Shown here in pieces: positions 25,200 to 33,273 of a stretch of DNA of 58,201 nt. A model generated the notes under the pieces. It did no database searches and was not told the origin of the DNA. It saw nothing but the letters and a program-made list of their open reading frames with translations. How positions within the stretch are numbered: the stretch's first letter is position 1; each line of letters starts with the position of its first letter. The DNA lies in IMG/VR virus record IMGVR_UViG_3300033571_014210, positions 1 to 58,201 of that record; one strand, given 5' to 3'. The stretch comes from a virus. The position numbers and the translations under genes are program-made.

Positions 25200-26656
25200 A
25201 GGTAACTTCTTACAAGGCTGATAAAATCTTTATGATTAATTAGTCTTATATTTTTTTCAACTTCTATTTCTTTTCTAATTAAAAATTCTGCTTCTTTTTG
25301 TAACCATTCGGCCGAAGATAAAAATTCTTTTTTAATTGATTCTCGATCAAACAAGTTCAATCCGGCCATAATCAATATAAAATTCTGAGTTCCGAATAAG
25401 TTAAAAGTAGATAGATGACTAAAATCTTCTTCTACAGGTAATTTCGTCCGCCATTTTTCTAACCTTGAACCTAAGCTATCTGGTATAGCCATCTCTCTTA
25501 ACGATTTCCAAAATTCACTATTGGTTTTTCCTGTAAGGTAATGCAGTATTATAAAATCACGAATGTTTTCCATTATTTCGTTAAATGATCTATTATACTC
25601 GTTGATAATTCTTTGATCGTAATTACTGAGTTTTTGCATTAATAAAAAAGTCTGTTGTATAGTAGTTCCTATACTTGACGCTTCTAAAGGCTCAACAAAA
25701 CTGCCACTAAGACCCACAGCACAACAATTGTTAATCCATACTCTATCTAATGCTCCGGGGTCAAAGTTAAAAGTTTTTCCTACTTCAATTTCTCTTCCTA
25801 CTAGAGATTCTATTTCTTGTTTGGCCTGTTCGGCTGTGATAAAATCGCTGTCAAAAATATATCCGTTGCCGTATCTGCCCCATACCGGAATCCTAAATAA
25901 CCAACCCGAATCCATAGCCCTAGCCAGAGTCCAAATATTGTAATTTTCTTCATCGGGAGTTTGAAATGTAATAGCTGATTTCATTTTGAGAAATTCTCCG
26001 TAACTATTCCATTTGGCGCCTAGCTCACTGATTAACAATCTCTTAAAGCCTGTAGCATCTATATAAAAGTCATAAGCGTATAACTGCTTTTGTCCTTTTA
26101 CACTTCTAATATATCCTGTTTTTTCATCTATAAAAACTTTTTCTATTTCGTCTTCAACAATATCAATACCTAAACCGCTGGCTATTTTTTTAAGAAAATC
26201 ATTTAATTTGTGTGTATTGAAATGAAACTGATTTGCAGGAAAATTTTCTGGCTTATTCAAAAAACCAGAATCGATTTTATTTTGCCAGAACCCACTATGT
26301 TGAAATTTATTAGTCGAATCTGCGATTTGTTTAGCATAGACTATACTGTAATCTCCTAATCTTACATTAAACGGAGCTTCGACCATATGCAAATAATCAC
26401 TGTGTCCCCAATTTTGAAACATGATTCCAGCTTTATAAGTAGCATCACACTCTTTGATTAAATCATATTGATTAATACCAACAAAATTCATAAAGTCTCT
26501 AAAGTGTTCTGTACTACCTTCACCTACTCCTATAGTACCTACATTGCTTGAGTAGATAACTGTAATATCAAAATTAAATCTTTTCTTTAAGATTATAGCG
26601 GATATAAGACCAGCAGTGCCACCGCCAACAACTAATAAATTTCTAATATTATTCAT
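25196..26656 (-). CDS. Flavin-dependent (tryptophan) halogenase-like protein 1 (486 aa)
   Basis: This 486-residue member of the flavin-dependent tryptophan-halogenase family would use FADH2, oxygen and halide to form hypohalous acid and then a lysine-bound halogenating species. Visible features are the FAD-binding VVGGGTAG motif (residues 9-16), a catalytic-type lysine K75 in DATYKAGIMFQNW (compare K79 of PrnA and RebH), a second dinucleotide-site signature YIDATGF, and VEPLEASS with E325 where PrnA has E346. The family motif W-x-W-x-I-P appears as W-L-F-R-I-P (252-257), with Phe replacing the second Trp. It is the last gene of the operon, and its start overlaps the previous stop by eight bases. 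The substrate is unknown. A marine cyanophage halogenase (VirX1) has been described as an iodinating enzyme, so a similar role is possible. Confidence 0.82.
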   Translation of the reverse strand: MNNIRNLLVVGGGTAGLISAIILKKRFNFDITVIYSSNVGTIGVGEGSTEHFRDFMNFVGINQYDLIKECDATYKAGIMFQNWGHSDYLHMVEAPFNVRLGDYSIVYAKQIADSTNKFQHSGFWQNKIDSGFLNKPENFPANQFHFNTHKLNDFLKKIASGLGIDIVEDEIEKVFIDEKTGYIRSVKGQKQLYAYDFYIDATGFKRLLISELGAKWNSYGEFLKMKSAITFQTPDEENYNIWTLARAMDSGWLFRIPVWGRYGNGYIFDSDFITAEQAKQEIESLVGREIEVGKTFNFDPGALDRVWINNCCAVGLSGSFVEPLEASSIGTTIQQTFLLMQKLSNYDQRIINEYNRSFNEIMENIRDFIILHYLTGKTNSEFWKSLREMAIPDSLGSRLEKWRTKLPVEEDFSHLSTFNLFGTQNFILIMAGLNLFDRESIKKEFLSSAEWLQKEAEFLIRKEIEVEKNIRLINHKDFISLVRSYL

Positions 26657-28151
26657 AGTTATGATTCTTTATTATTTTAAAAATCTCATCATTGGATATC
26701 CAATTATATCCTTCAAATCCGTTCGCCAGCCATTGCTCTTGATCAGATGCCTTGCGTTTTCTTTCTATTATAGATAATTCTTTCTGTGCAGTATCTTTTG
26801 AATAAAGTTTTAGTCCACAGATAATCCAATTATACAATTCTGCCCCAGCATAGCCAAAGCTATAATCCATGTCTGACTTGTTCAACAGTCTAGTTTTAAC
26901 AATTTCCAATATTTCCTGTATTTTTTCGTTGCCGGCAGCCAATTGATTAGCAGAACGCCAAAACTCTGTATCATTACGACCATTGGCGTAATGTATAAGA
27001 ATAAAGTTTTTAAAATCGTCCAGCATCTTAGAAATCGATCTATTGTAGCTCTTTATACTAGCTTCGTTGATTGTTCTATCTAAGGTTTCTTTTAAATGTG
27101 TAAACAAGAATAGGTTAAGCTGAATAATGGTTCCGTGTATGCTGGTAGCTTCCAACGGCTCTAAGAAACTAGAACTCAGTCCTATGCTCAGTACATTCTT
27201 ATTCCATACAGTTTCTAATCTTCCAGGTTGATATTTGATAAACTTGATAGGTTGTATTTCATGTCCTAACAGAGTTTCAATTTCTCGCTGGGCACCTTCG
27301 TTGTCTGTAAATCTACTGTCAAAGGCATAACCGTTGCCTAGATCATCGCCTTTGGGAATTTGCCACAACCATCCATTGTTCTGTGCCCAAGATGTAGCCA
27401 CTAATCGAAGTTTATAATCTTTGGGATAGGGCAGTATAAACGGCATGGCAGAATCTAGAGTTAGTTCAGGATAGTTAATCCACTTAATACCCATAGCTTT
27501 GGGAAATATTTTAGCAAAGCCGCTGGCATCTATAATAAAATCTGCAGAAATTTTCTGTTCTGTGTCTAAGACTAATTCATTGACGAACCCGTTTTCTGAA
27601 AACTTGATATCTACGACCTTGGCATCAATCTTTTGAACGCTGCCGCCACAAATTCTTTCTAGATAACGGGCAGCTAATTTGGCATCAAAATTATAGGCAT
27701 GACGGTTAATAGTGCCTAACTGACCGTTGTCATTATAAAACGAACTCAGCGCAGCAGATTCTAAACGCCCGTTGATGCTGGCCATTTGCATAGGTATATC
27801 AGCAGCAGTATAGGCAGTGAGTAATAAATTAGTGCCAGTGTCAACTTCGTCTGTGGCAGTGTCGATAGGTGCCAAATATTCTGTGCCCTCGCCTCGCCAG
27901 TTTTTATGTAAGATAGCTAGCTTGGGCGTAGCTTTAGAAAATTTCATAAAGTCTAACTCATTACAACCGTAGTCCCAAACTTCGTTGTTGATAATACCTC
28001 TTAGAGCGCCAGTACTAGATTCGCCTGCACCTATGATACCTATGGCGCTGGATTCTATCAGTGTAATATTATGCAGGCCTTTATGTATTTTTGAAATTTG
28101 CAGAGCAGCTAACCAACCTGCTGTACCGCCTCCGACAATTACTATATTCAA
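26649..28151 (-). CDS. Flavin-dependent (tryptophan) halogenase-like protein 2 (500 aa)
   Basis: This is the second tandem halogenase-like protein, with 500 residues. It shows the FAD motif IVGGGTAGW (residues 5-13), GAGESSTG, lysine K77 in ATPKLAILHKNW, the canonical W-L-W-Q-I-P (261-266), and FLEPLEATS with E334 as the candidate catalytic glutamate. All expected halogenase residues are therefore present. It lies 13 bases after the fused halogenase-oxygenase gene and overlaps the start of halogenase 1. Its sequence differs clearly from both neighbours, so the three are old duplicates that probably differ in substrate. Flavin reductase, the usual partner, is not encoded in the window and may come from the host. 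The substrate cannot be read from sequence. Confidence 0.84.
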   Translation of the reverse strand: MNIVIVGGGTAGWLAALQISKIHKGLHNITLIESSAIGIIGAGESSTGALRGIINNEVWDYGCNELDFMKFSKATPKLAILHKNWRGEGTEYLAPIDTATDEVDTGTNLLLTAYTAADIPMQMASINGRLESAALSSFYNDNGQLGTINRHAYNFDAKLAARYLERICGGSVQKIDAKVVDIKFSENGFVNELVLDTEQKISADFIIDASGFAKIFPKAMGIKWINYPELTLDSAMPFILPYPKDYKLRLVATSWAQNNGWLWQIPKGDDLGNGYAFDSRFTDNEGAQREIETLLGHEIQPIKFIKYQPGRLETVWNKNVLSIGLSSSFLEPLEATSIHGTIIQLNLFLFTHLKETLDRTINEASIKSYNRSISKMLDDFKNFILIHYANGRNDTEFWRSANQLAAGNEKIQEILEIVKTRLLNKSDMDYSFGYAGAELYNWIICGLKLYSKDTAQKELSIIERKRKASDQEQWLANGFEGYNWISNDEIFKIIKNHNYE

Positions 28152-28164
28152 CTATGCCTCTCTT

Positions 28165-30207
28165 TTAACAGCCTTTTTCGCCTATACTGCTACGGCCATC
28201 AAATTTATATTCTGTATAAGGACCGTCGGCGTCTACATAGTGAAAGAAACCCTGTACATGCCATGCATCTTCACTAGGTGCTTTAAGTTCGTTACGACCG
28301 TGTTCCAACTCGCATCCTTTATAGATTACCATATCTCCCGGATTAAGAAATATAGCAGATTTTTCTATGAATAGAGGCCAATCATAATCACCGCCATATT
28401 CAAAATTAAAACAAAGAGTAGCTGAAATTTCACAACTTTGTCTATCGAGGTGCGGTCTCAGTCTGTGTCCGTTACGATAAACTCTAAAATAACTGTATGT
28501 CGGTAATAATTTTTTTCCCGTTCTTTCTTCTATAATAGGCTGTAGTTTAAGTAAAACACTTTCCATAGCGGGATCGGCATGTTTATGATGTGATGTTGGA
28601 ACTAATTCGCCTTCTTGCTCCGGATCAAAATTTTGCATTTCGTCAAACAATGCATACTGAGTTAGCAAGTCTCCAATATCAGTGGGCATTACATCTCTAA
28701 TAACGGTATATCCTTGTGTATTGAATTCTTCAACAGAAGTTTTTTCTTTAGGCAAACTAAGACTTTGCAAAAACAAATTGTGATCTACAGCATCTCTAAT
28801 TAAAGATTCTTTTATTTTTTTCTTATAACCGTCTGGACCGGGCTCTATATTTTCATGACCGAATATATTACTAGGTTTTTCAAATAATTCTAAACCTCGA
28901 CAGACTTGTAAGAAACTAGCCAACGGAAATGTTTTTTCAAAACAATCTTGGTGTCTAAGATCTGCAGACTTAATCTGTTCTTGTATAGCAGCCAGCTTGT
29001 CAGGTAACGGATGATTTTTTCTAAAGTTCCGCCAGAATTCGCTATCTGATCGCTTAGTCATATAATGTAGATAAATGAAATTCATAGCTTCGTCGATGAC
29101 TTCTACAAAATACTTGTTGAACGATTTAATACTGTAATCGTCTAACGAAACTAAAGAATTTAAATATTGTTTGAATATATTCAACTGTATGGTAGTAATC
29201 CATAGCGAAGTACTTTCCAACGGTTCCAAGAAACTAGAACTTAGTCCTACTGCCATGCAATTCTTCACCCAAACATTTTCAAATCTACCAGCTTCGAATG
29301 GAATGATTTTTCTTATTTCTAAATCTTGTCCGTAATATTCTTCCGCTTCTCGCAAGGCTTGCTTTTCATCAATATAATCGCTGTCAAAAATATAGCCAGA
29401 ACCTATACGATGCTGTAAAGGAATTTTCCACATCCAACCGTATTTCATAGCAATAGCTTGAGTATAAGGTCGTGTTTTTTCTTCGTTAGGTACCCAAAAC
29501 GGAATACCTTTTTTCATCGGTAACCATTTACTATAAGAAATCCATTTAGTCTTGTAATGTTCTCCGATAACCTTTCTATGAAATCCTGTGCAATCAAAAA
29601 CGAAATCGCAGGACACAATTTGATCGTTGTCTAATTTAATCGAAGTTATGTTTCCTTGAGAATCATTGTTTATATGTTTAACTCTAGAATCTATAACAGA
29701 AATTCCTCTAGAAATTCCAGCAGTCTCAAGATAGTCAGCCAGTGCTGTTGCATCAAAATGCATGGCCCATGCAGTCTTAAGATCAACTTTGAGTTCCTTA
29801 GCTAGTTTGTGTTGGTAGGCATATTCGTCGAAGGGTAAATTTTTATTGATCAATAATTTAAAATAATACTCATCGCAATCATTAGCATATATTCCCGGAA
29901 TAGATAAACTTACTAAGTTATCAGAAAATGCATGAAAATAATTATTGCCATCTCCGTTCCAATTATCGAATCGAATACCGTTTTTTATAGTACCGTTGGT
30001 TTTTAATAATATATCTTTAATATCAAAATCTAAGTATTCTAAAAACTTAGGAATATGAGGTGTAGTGGCCTCTCCGACTCCTATAATACCCAGATCCTTG
30101 CTTTCTACTAAGGTTACAGAAGCTGTTGGTAACACTTTTTTTAAGAATAAAGCAGTAAACCAACCAGCAGTACCGCCTCCTAAAACTAATAATTTAAGAT
30201 TTGTCAT
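28165..30207 (-). CDS. Fusion: flavin-dependent halogenase domain + 2OG/Fe(II) oxygenase domain (680 aa)
   Basis: The 680-residue protein joins two enzymes. Residues 1-about 445 are a complete halogenase-like domain: LVLGGGTAGW, GVGEATTP, K75 in TIKNGIRFDNW, W-M-W-K-I-P (258-263), and FLEPLESTS with E331. Residues about 492-665 form a 2-oxoglutarate/Fe(II) oxygenase-like domain beginning EEFNTQGYTVIRDVMP. It has the iron motif H586-L-D588 (LRPHLDRQ), a downstream H636 in GCELEHGRNE, and the strand HVQGFFHYVD. A linker of about 45 residues joins them. The gene sits in the middle of the operon and overlaps the upstream gene's stop. A single frame is open through the junction with no sign of a sequencing frameshift. 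Coupled halogenation and hydroxylation of one substrate is an inference. Confidence 0.82.
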   Translation of the reverse strand: MTNLKLLVLGGGTAGWFTALFLKKVLPTASVTLVESKDLGIIGVGEATTPHIPKFLEYLDFDIKDILLKTNGTIKNGIRFDNWNGDGNNYFHAFSDNLVSLSIPGIYANDCDEYYFKLLINKNLPFDEYAYQHKLAKELKVDLKTAWAMHFDATALADYLETAGISRGISVIDSRVKHINNDSQGNITSIKLDNDQIVSCDFVFDCTGFHRKVIGEHYKTKWISYSKWLPMKKGIPFWVPNEEKTRPYTQAIAMKYGWMWKIPLQHRIGSGYIFDSDYIDEKQALREAEEYYGQDLEIRKIIPFEAGRFENVWVKNCMAVGLSSSFLEPLESTSLWITTIQLNIFKQYLNSLVSLDDYSIKSFNKYFVEVIDEAMNFIYLHYMTKRSDSEFWRNFRKNHPLPDKLAAIQEQIKSADLRHQDCFEKTFPLASFLQVCRGLELFEKPSNIFGHENIEPGPDGYKKKIKESLIRDAVDHNLFLQSLSLPKEKTSVEEFNTQGYTVIRDVMPTDIGDLLTQYALFDEMQNFDPEQEGELVPTSHHKHADPAMESVLLKLQPIIEERTGKKLLPTYSYFRVYRNGHRLRPHLDRQSCEISATLCFNFEYGGDYDWPLFIEKSAIFLNPGDMVIYKGCELEHGRNELKAPSEDAWHVQGFFHYVDADGPYTEYKFDGRSSIGEKGC

Positions 30208-30964
30208 GTTTTACAGGGCATTCCATTTTGTCTATAAAATTCTTTTTTAAAGAATAAATTTTTGCATTTTCTTTGGCATCTCTTCTTAAGAAAAGATTAT
30301 CTATATTCATTAACCGCTGAAATTCTTTTTCACTAACTAGATGTCTTTTAATTTCTACTTCCTTATCTGTCATAGGATGAAGAGCTACTAAAGGAGTATT
30401 GGGTTTAATTATAGTTCTTTTTTCTGTATCTTCGTTGATTAAAAAAAAGTTAATATTGGTACTGTGTTGATACTTAAAATTCATTACTGCCGGAAGTATT
30501 ACAAAGTTTTTTAAATCCTTGCGAAGACTCCAAGTAGGTTGTGTCCAAGTCCAATTTAGGCTTTCTTTGGTTCTAATACACCACGGAGATTCTAATTTCA
30601 TATTAGTACCATCATCTAATGCATATTTTTCAAATTGACTAGCGTGGTGACTTTGTTTATCTACAGTATGCTTGTTACTCGATTCGTAAGAATAATATCT
30701 TCTTTCTGGGTCTCCTTTAGCATGAATTGTTAGATCCATCTCAAACCAAGAAGGAATAATTATAGATTTTTTATAGAATTCTATGAGACCTACACAATTT
30801 TTAATGGTTAAATTATTACCGCTCTGACAGGTGCTCGGAGTTTCTTTCCACCATTCGGGATAGAACTTTATCCCGATGTCTATAGGTGTATAATCATAAA
30901 CATAGTCAAGAACACAAAAACAATCTACTACAATTTTACTTGGTTTTTTAAAAATATTAATCAT
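30194..30964 (-). CDS. Unknown operon protein, FYPEWWKETP motif (256 aa)
   Basis: The function of this 256-residue protein is not recognised. It begins MINIFKKPSKIVVDCFCVLDYVYDYTPID and carries the block IGIKFYPEWWKETPSTCQSG, then KNCVGLIEFYKKSIIIPSWFEMDLTIHA, and later ESPWCIRTKESLNWTWTQPTW. Proteins with this P-E-W-W-K and I-P-x-W-x-(D/E) layout occur in other marine T4-like phages near oxygenase genes, so a functional link to the oxygenase chemistry is plausible. No metal or nucleotide motif, signal peptide or membrane span is visible. Its start overlaps the upstream oxygenase stop by eight bases and its end overlaps the fusion gene by 14 bases. It is an obligate-looking operon member. Confidence 0.6.
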   Translation of the reverse strand: MINIFKKPSKIVVDCFCVLDYVYDYTPIDIGIKFYPEWWKETPSTCQSGNNLTIKNCVGLIEFYKKSIIIPSWFEMDLTIHAKGDPERRYYSYESSNKHTVDKQSHHASQFEKYALDDGTNMKLESPWCIRTKESLNWTWTQPTWSLRKDLKNFVILPAVMNFKYQHSTNINFFLINEDTEKRTIIKPNTPLVALHPMTDKEVEIKRHLVSEKEFQRLMNIDNLFLRRDAKENAKIYSLKKNFIDKMECPVKHDKS

Positions 30965-31508
30965 AAGACGATAAAAGATCCAAGTTAAAGCTCATAATAG
31001 TTTTTCTTTGTGTGCTATGGTAACGCGGACATCTATGATAGAGAAATGAAGGAAACATAATCATATCTCCTTCTTCTATATCAAATTCAACTAGTTTTGT
31101 TCTGTCCCAATTCTGTATCTCTGTTTTAAAATTTTTATCAGGCAATTCTATGTAATATACATTAGTCCAATGGCAACTTGAATGAACATGCCAATCGTGT
31201 ATATCCCCGTTAATATATTGCTGAAACCAAAATTTAGTAAAAGCAATACCATTAAATTTAAAAGGTTTTAAACTTTCAGTCATTGCTTCTATAATTTTTG
31301 GTTTTATAAAGTCTAGATACGGTCTTGGATATTCTTCAGGAATATTCCAATCACTTTTTGTTATATGATCATCGCTGCTGGAGTTGCTTTTGTCGATTGA
31401 CACACGGGGCATTTTATCGATTAAATCTAATAAATGATCTTTAAAATTTTTATGGTCAGGCATTTTAGTGACTACAAAAGGCATGTCATCAAAAAATGTT
31501 CTACTCAT
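30957..31508 (-). CDS. Putative 2OG/Fe(II) oxygenase, HxH-type (183 aa)
   Basis: The 183-residue protein resembles the 'putative 2OG-Fe(II) oxygenase' group common in marine phages. Motifs are HDWHVHSSCHWTNVYYIELP (H107-x-H109 where most superfamily members have H-x-D), EEGDMIMFPSFLYHRCP (H158) and R168 ten residues later, followed by IMSFNLDL. These fit two iron ligands, the distal histidine and the arginine that holds the 2-oxoglutarate carboxylate. The H-x-H replacement makes the iron site uncertain, although it seems usual for this group. Start and stop overlap both neighbours by a few bases. The substrate is unknown; a protein or small-molecule hydroxylation partner for the halogenases is possible. 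Confidence 0.68.
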   Translation of the reverse strand: MSRTFFDDMPFVVTKMPDHKNFKDHLLDLIDKMPRVSIDKSNSSSDDHITKSDWNIPEEYPRPYLDFIKPKIIEAMTESLKPFKFNGIAFTKFWFQQYINGDIHDWHVHSSCHWTNVYYIELPDKNFKTEIQNWDRTKLVEFDIEEGDMIMFPSFLYHRCPRYHSTQRKTIMSFNLDLLSSYD

Positions 31509-32137
31509 TGTAATTTTCTATCCTTGATCCAAGTAACTAAGCAATATTTTGTACCTTTGGTAATTGGATGGGCTATATGTCTATAAGCAAAATTACTAGG
31601 AAATAATATTAACATTCCAGGCTCTGGTTTAATTTTAATCTTAAAACTAGGAAATTCAATTTCACCACCTTCATAATCAGAATTCAAGTAAACTATAGCA
31701 CTAATAACTCGCCCAGTATGACTATCACCGTCGTAGTGTTCTTTGTATTCTTCTCCGTTAGAGTATTTCAGCATAGAATAAGATTCGTGCCATAGGGTTT
31801 CTCTAATGCCGTATCTAGTAGCATAGGGGATAGTTGCGGCTAGTAGCATCATGTTCATTTGATTATGAATATTTTGCAAAGCTGGATTATTGCTTACTTC
31901 TGCTAGATAAGAGATTCCCAGCATTTTATTAGTTCTGGCCGCTTGCCAAGGACCGTGGCCCAAAGTAGTTGCTCTTTCCCAGTATGCTCCAGATTCGGGA
32001 TCAGCACACTGTTCTTCGGCCATGGCTATAGTTTCTTCTGGATTAGGCCAAGCATTTTCAAAAATTTCTATACAACCGCCCACTGTTGTATTTGGAGTTA
32101 ATTCGCCGGGAAAAAACCCGTTAACTTTAATAGTCAT
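31505..32137 (-). CDS. 2OG/Fe(II) oxygenase, prolyl-4-hydroxylase type (210 aa)
   Basis: The 210-residue protein carries a complete catalytic core: H134-Y-D136 (YKEHYDGDS), the strand SAIVYLNSDYEGGEIEF, the PEPGMLILFPS turn, H187 in YRHIAHP and K197 (TKGTKYCLVTWI), ten residues after the histidine. These are the two-His-one-Asp iron ligands and the basic residue for 2-oxoglutarate, arranged as in prolyl 4-hydroxylase-like enzymes. The family oxidises C-H bonds with oxygen and 2-oxoglutarate, releasing succinate and CO2. It is the first gene of the minus-strand operon, has a ribosome site (AAGGAT), and follows a late promoter 28 bases upstream. Its stop overlaps the next start (ATGA). The substrate is unknown. 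Confidence 0.82.
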   Translation of the reverse strand: MTIKVNGFFPGELTPNTTVGGCIEIFENAWPNPEETIAMAEEQCADPESGAYWERATTLGHGPWQAARTNKMLGISYLAEVSNNPALQNIHNQMNMMLLAATIPYATRYGIRETLWHESYSMLKYSNGEEYKEHYDGDSHTGRVISAIVYLNSDYEGGEIEFPSFKIKIKPEPGMLILFPSNFAYRHIAHPITKGTKYCLVTWIKDRKLQ

Positions 32138-32165
32138 AAAAGGATCCTTACTTAATTGCTCTCAA

Positions 32166-32172
32166 TATTTAT
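32166..32172 (-). promoter_or_regulatory. Candidate late promoter of the halogenase/oxygenase operon (ATAAATA, minus strand)
   Basis: Read on the minus strand, the site is ATAAATA, 28 bases upstream of the ATG at 32137, with a Shine-Dalgarno-like AAGGAT between. It is the only late-type promoter seen ahead of the six-gene operon. It is back-to-back with the plus-strand site at 32211. Confidence 0.62.
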
Positions 32173-32210
32173 TTTTTTATATTTTGCCCGAGAAACGATC
32201 CGAGCTGTTG

Positions 32211-32217
32211 ATAAATA
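32211..32217 (+). promoter_or_regulatory. Candidate late promoter ATAAATA
   Basis: ATAAATA is followed after 27 bases by the ATG at 32245, with a TTGAGGA ribosome site between. It diverges from the halogenase-operon promoter 45 bases away. Confidence 0.62.
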
Positions 32218-32244
32218 TTAGACAGCTATTTGAGGATTTTTTTC

Positions 32245-32883
32245 ATGAACCATGTTAAAGCGACCTATGACTTTGCATCAAAACAGTGGGATATAAACGC
32301 CGATCAGGCGCACGGCGAATTTGGCGAAATTCATATGATTTTTGCCAAATTACACGAAACCGTTAACTTACCGCCAAATTTTAAGTTTGGTTTTTCTATT
32401 TTTAAAGACAATGAGTTGTTGTTATCTAAACAGTATCCCGACGAGTTTTCAAAATTTGAAATGGCTGATTCTTATCCTTTAGCTATTGAAAGAATTTGGT
32501 TTGTTTCAGAGCACTCCTATAAATTATATGTGTGGACTAGAATAGATCAAGAAGTGCAAGAATATGAAAAAACATTCACAGTAGGTCGTCCTGCTCAACC
32601 TTATCCTTCGTGGAATTGGGTGGAGGGATTTTGGACTCCTCCTGTACCTAAACCTATTAACGGTCCTTACAGCTGGAACGAAGAACAACAAATTTGGGAG
32701 GCTATGCTACCCGCTGATGACCCTCACTATAATTCCTACTATGCAAACATGCCGCAATATGGCGACGAGCAATTCAGCCCGGAATTAGGTAGAATGGTAA
32801 AATCTCTCAATAACGAACATCATCGCCCATCTCCACTCGGAAGTCCCGGAGTTGAAATTAAACTAGATCCTACCAAAGTATAA
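32245..32883 (+). CDS. Virion-type protein with WNWVEGFWTPPVPKP motif (212 aa)
   Basis: The 212-residue protein belongs to a group found in marine T4-like phages. Its mark is the proline- and tryptophan-rich block PYPSWNWVEGFWTPPVPKPINGPYSWNEEQQIWE at about residues 122-157 (quoted here as PYPSWNWVEGFW, TPPVPKPINGPYSW, NEEQQIWE). The amino-terminal half is beta-rich and resembles a small structural domain. I chose ATG 32245. A TTG five codons upstream is in frame, but it overlaps the TTGAGGA ribosome site. It opens the second plus-strand fibre block and is directly followed by the 32884 gene. The function is unknown; a structural role is likely. Confidence 0.6.
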   Translation: MNHVKATYDFASKQWDINADQAHGEFGEIHMIFAKLHETVNLPPNFKFGFSIFKDNELLLSKQYPDEFSKFEMADSYPLAIERIWFVSEHSYKLYVWTRIDQEVQEYEKTFTVGRPAQPYPSWNWVEGFWTPPVPKPINGPYSWNEEQQIWEAMLPADDPHYNSYYANMPQYGDEQFSPELGRMVKSLNNEHHRPSPLGSPGVEIKLDPTKV

Positions 32884-33273
32884 TTGGCTGTATATAGAAC
32901 CACCGAATCTTTATTAGAAAAATGCTGGGAAGATCTCAATGATTTTCCCAGTACTAGCCTTTATCCTGCTAGAGAATACTGTAATACCTGGGAAAAATTA
33001 AAATATTCAGATATAAGACTTTGGGAATTGATTTTTCATATTCCGGGCGGTCTGTCTGTTTATGCAGCATGGGATCCCTATACAGAGTTTTATATAATTG
33101 TACACGATCTTTTTAAGAAAACTGCCGAAGGTATAGAAGAATTTTATGGACCGAACGCAGAATCGAATTTGACTGATCGATTAAAAAAGTACGGTATATC
33201 CCTGCCAAAGAATCGCGTATGGATCAACCCAGATTATTCCTGGATGTACGATCAGTTAACTCCATCTAACTAA
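32884..33273 (+). CDS. MAVYRTT-family hypothetical protein, paralogue 2, TTG start (129 aa)
   Basis: This 129-residue protein is a paralogue of the 24744-25199 product, with matching blocks DIRLWELIFHIPGGLSVYAAWDPYTEF, EEFYGPNAESNL and NRVWINPDYSWMYDQ (each under 30 residues and interrupted by changes). The start appears to be TTG at 32884, immediately after the upstream TAA. The resulting MAVYRTTESLLEKCWEDLN corresponds to MPFFKTTYNILKK in the paralogue and to the usual start of this family. There is no nearby ATG and no clear ribosome site, so translation probably depends on coupling to the preceding gene. Its end overlaps the opposing 33256-33495 gene by 18 bases. The function is unknown. 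Confidence 0.58.
   Translation: MAVYRTTESLLEKCWEDLNDFPSTSLYPAREYCNTWEKLKYSDIRLWELIFHIPGGLSVYAAWDPYTEFYIIVHDLFKKTAEGIEEFYGPNAESNLTDRLKKYGISLPKNRVWINPDYSWMYDQLTPSN

Noticed and set aside
25191-25205. Palindrome at the convergent stops as a bidirectional terminator
   Set aside because: TTACC/GGTAA is only 5 bp, AT-rich and has no T run of note. Not enough to call a terminator.
27985-28374. 129-residue plus-strand frame across the junction of two halogenase genes
   Set aside because: It crosses the boundary of two secure minus-strand genes and shows no recognisable features.
32230-32244. TTG start five codons before the 32245 gene
   Set aside because: The TTG is part of the TTGAGGA ribosome site for ATG 32245.
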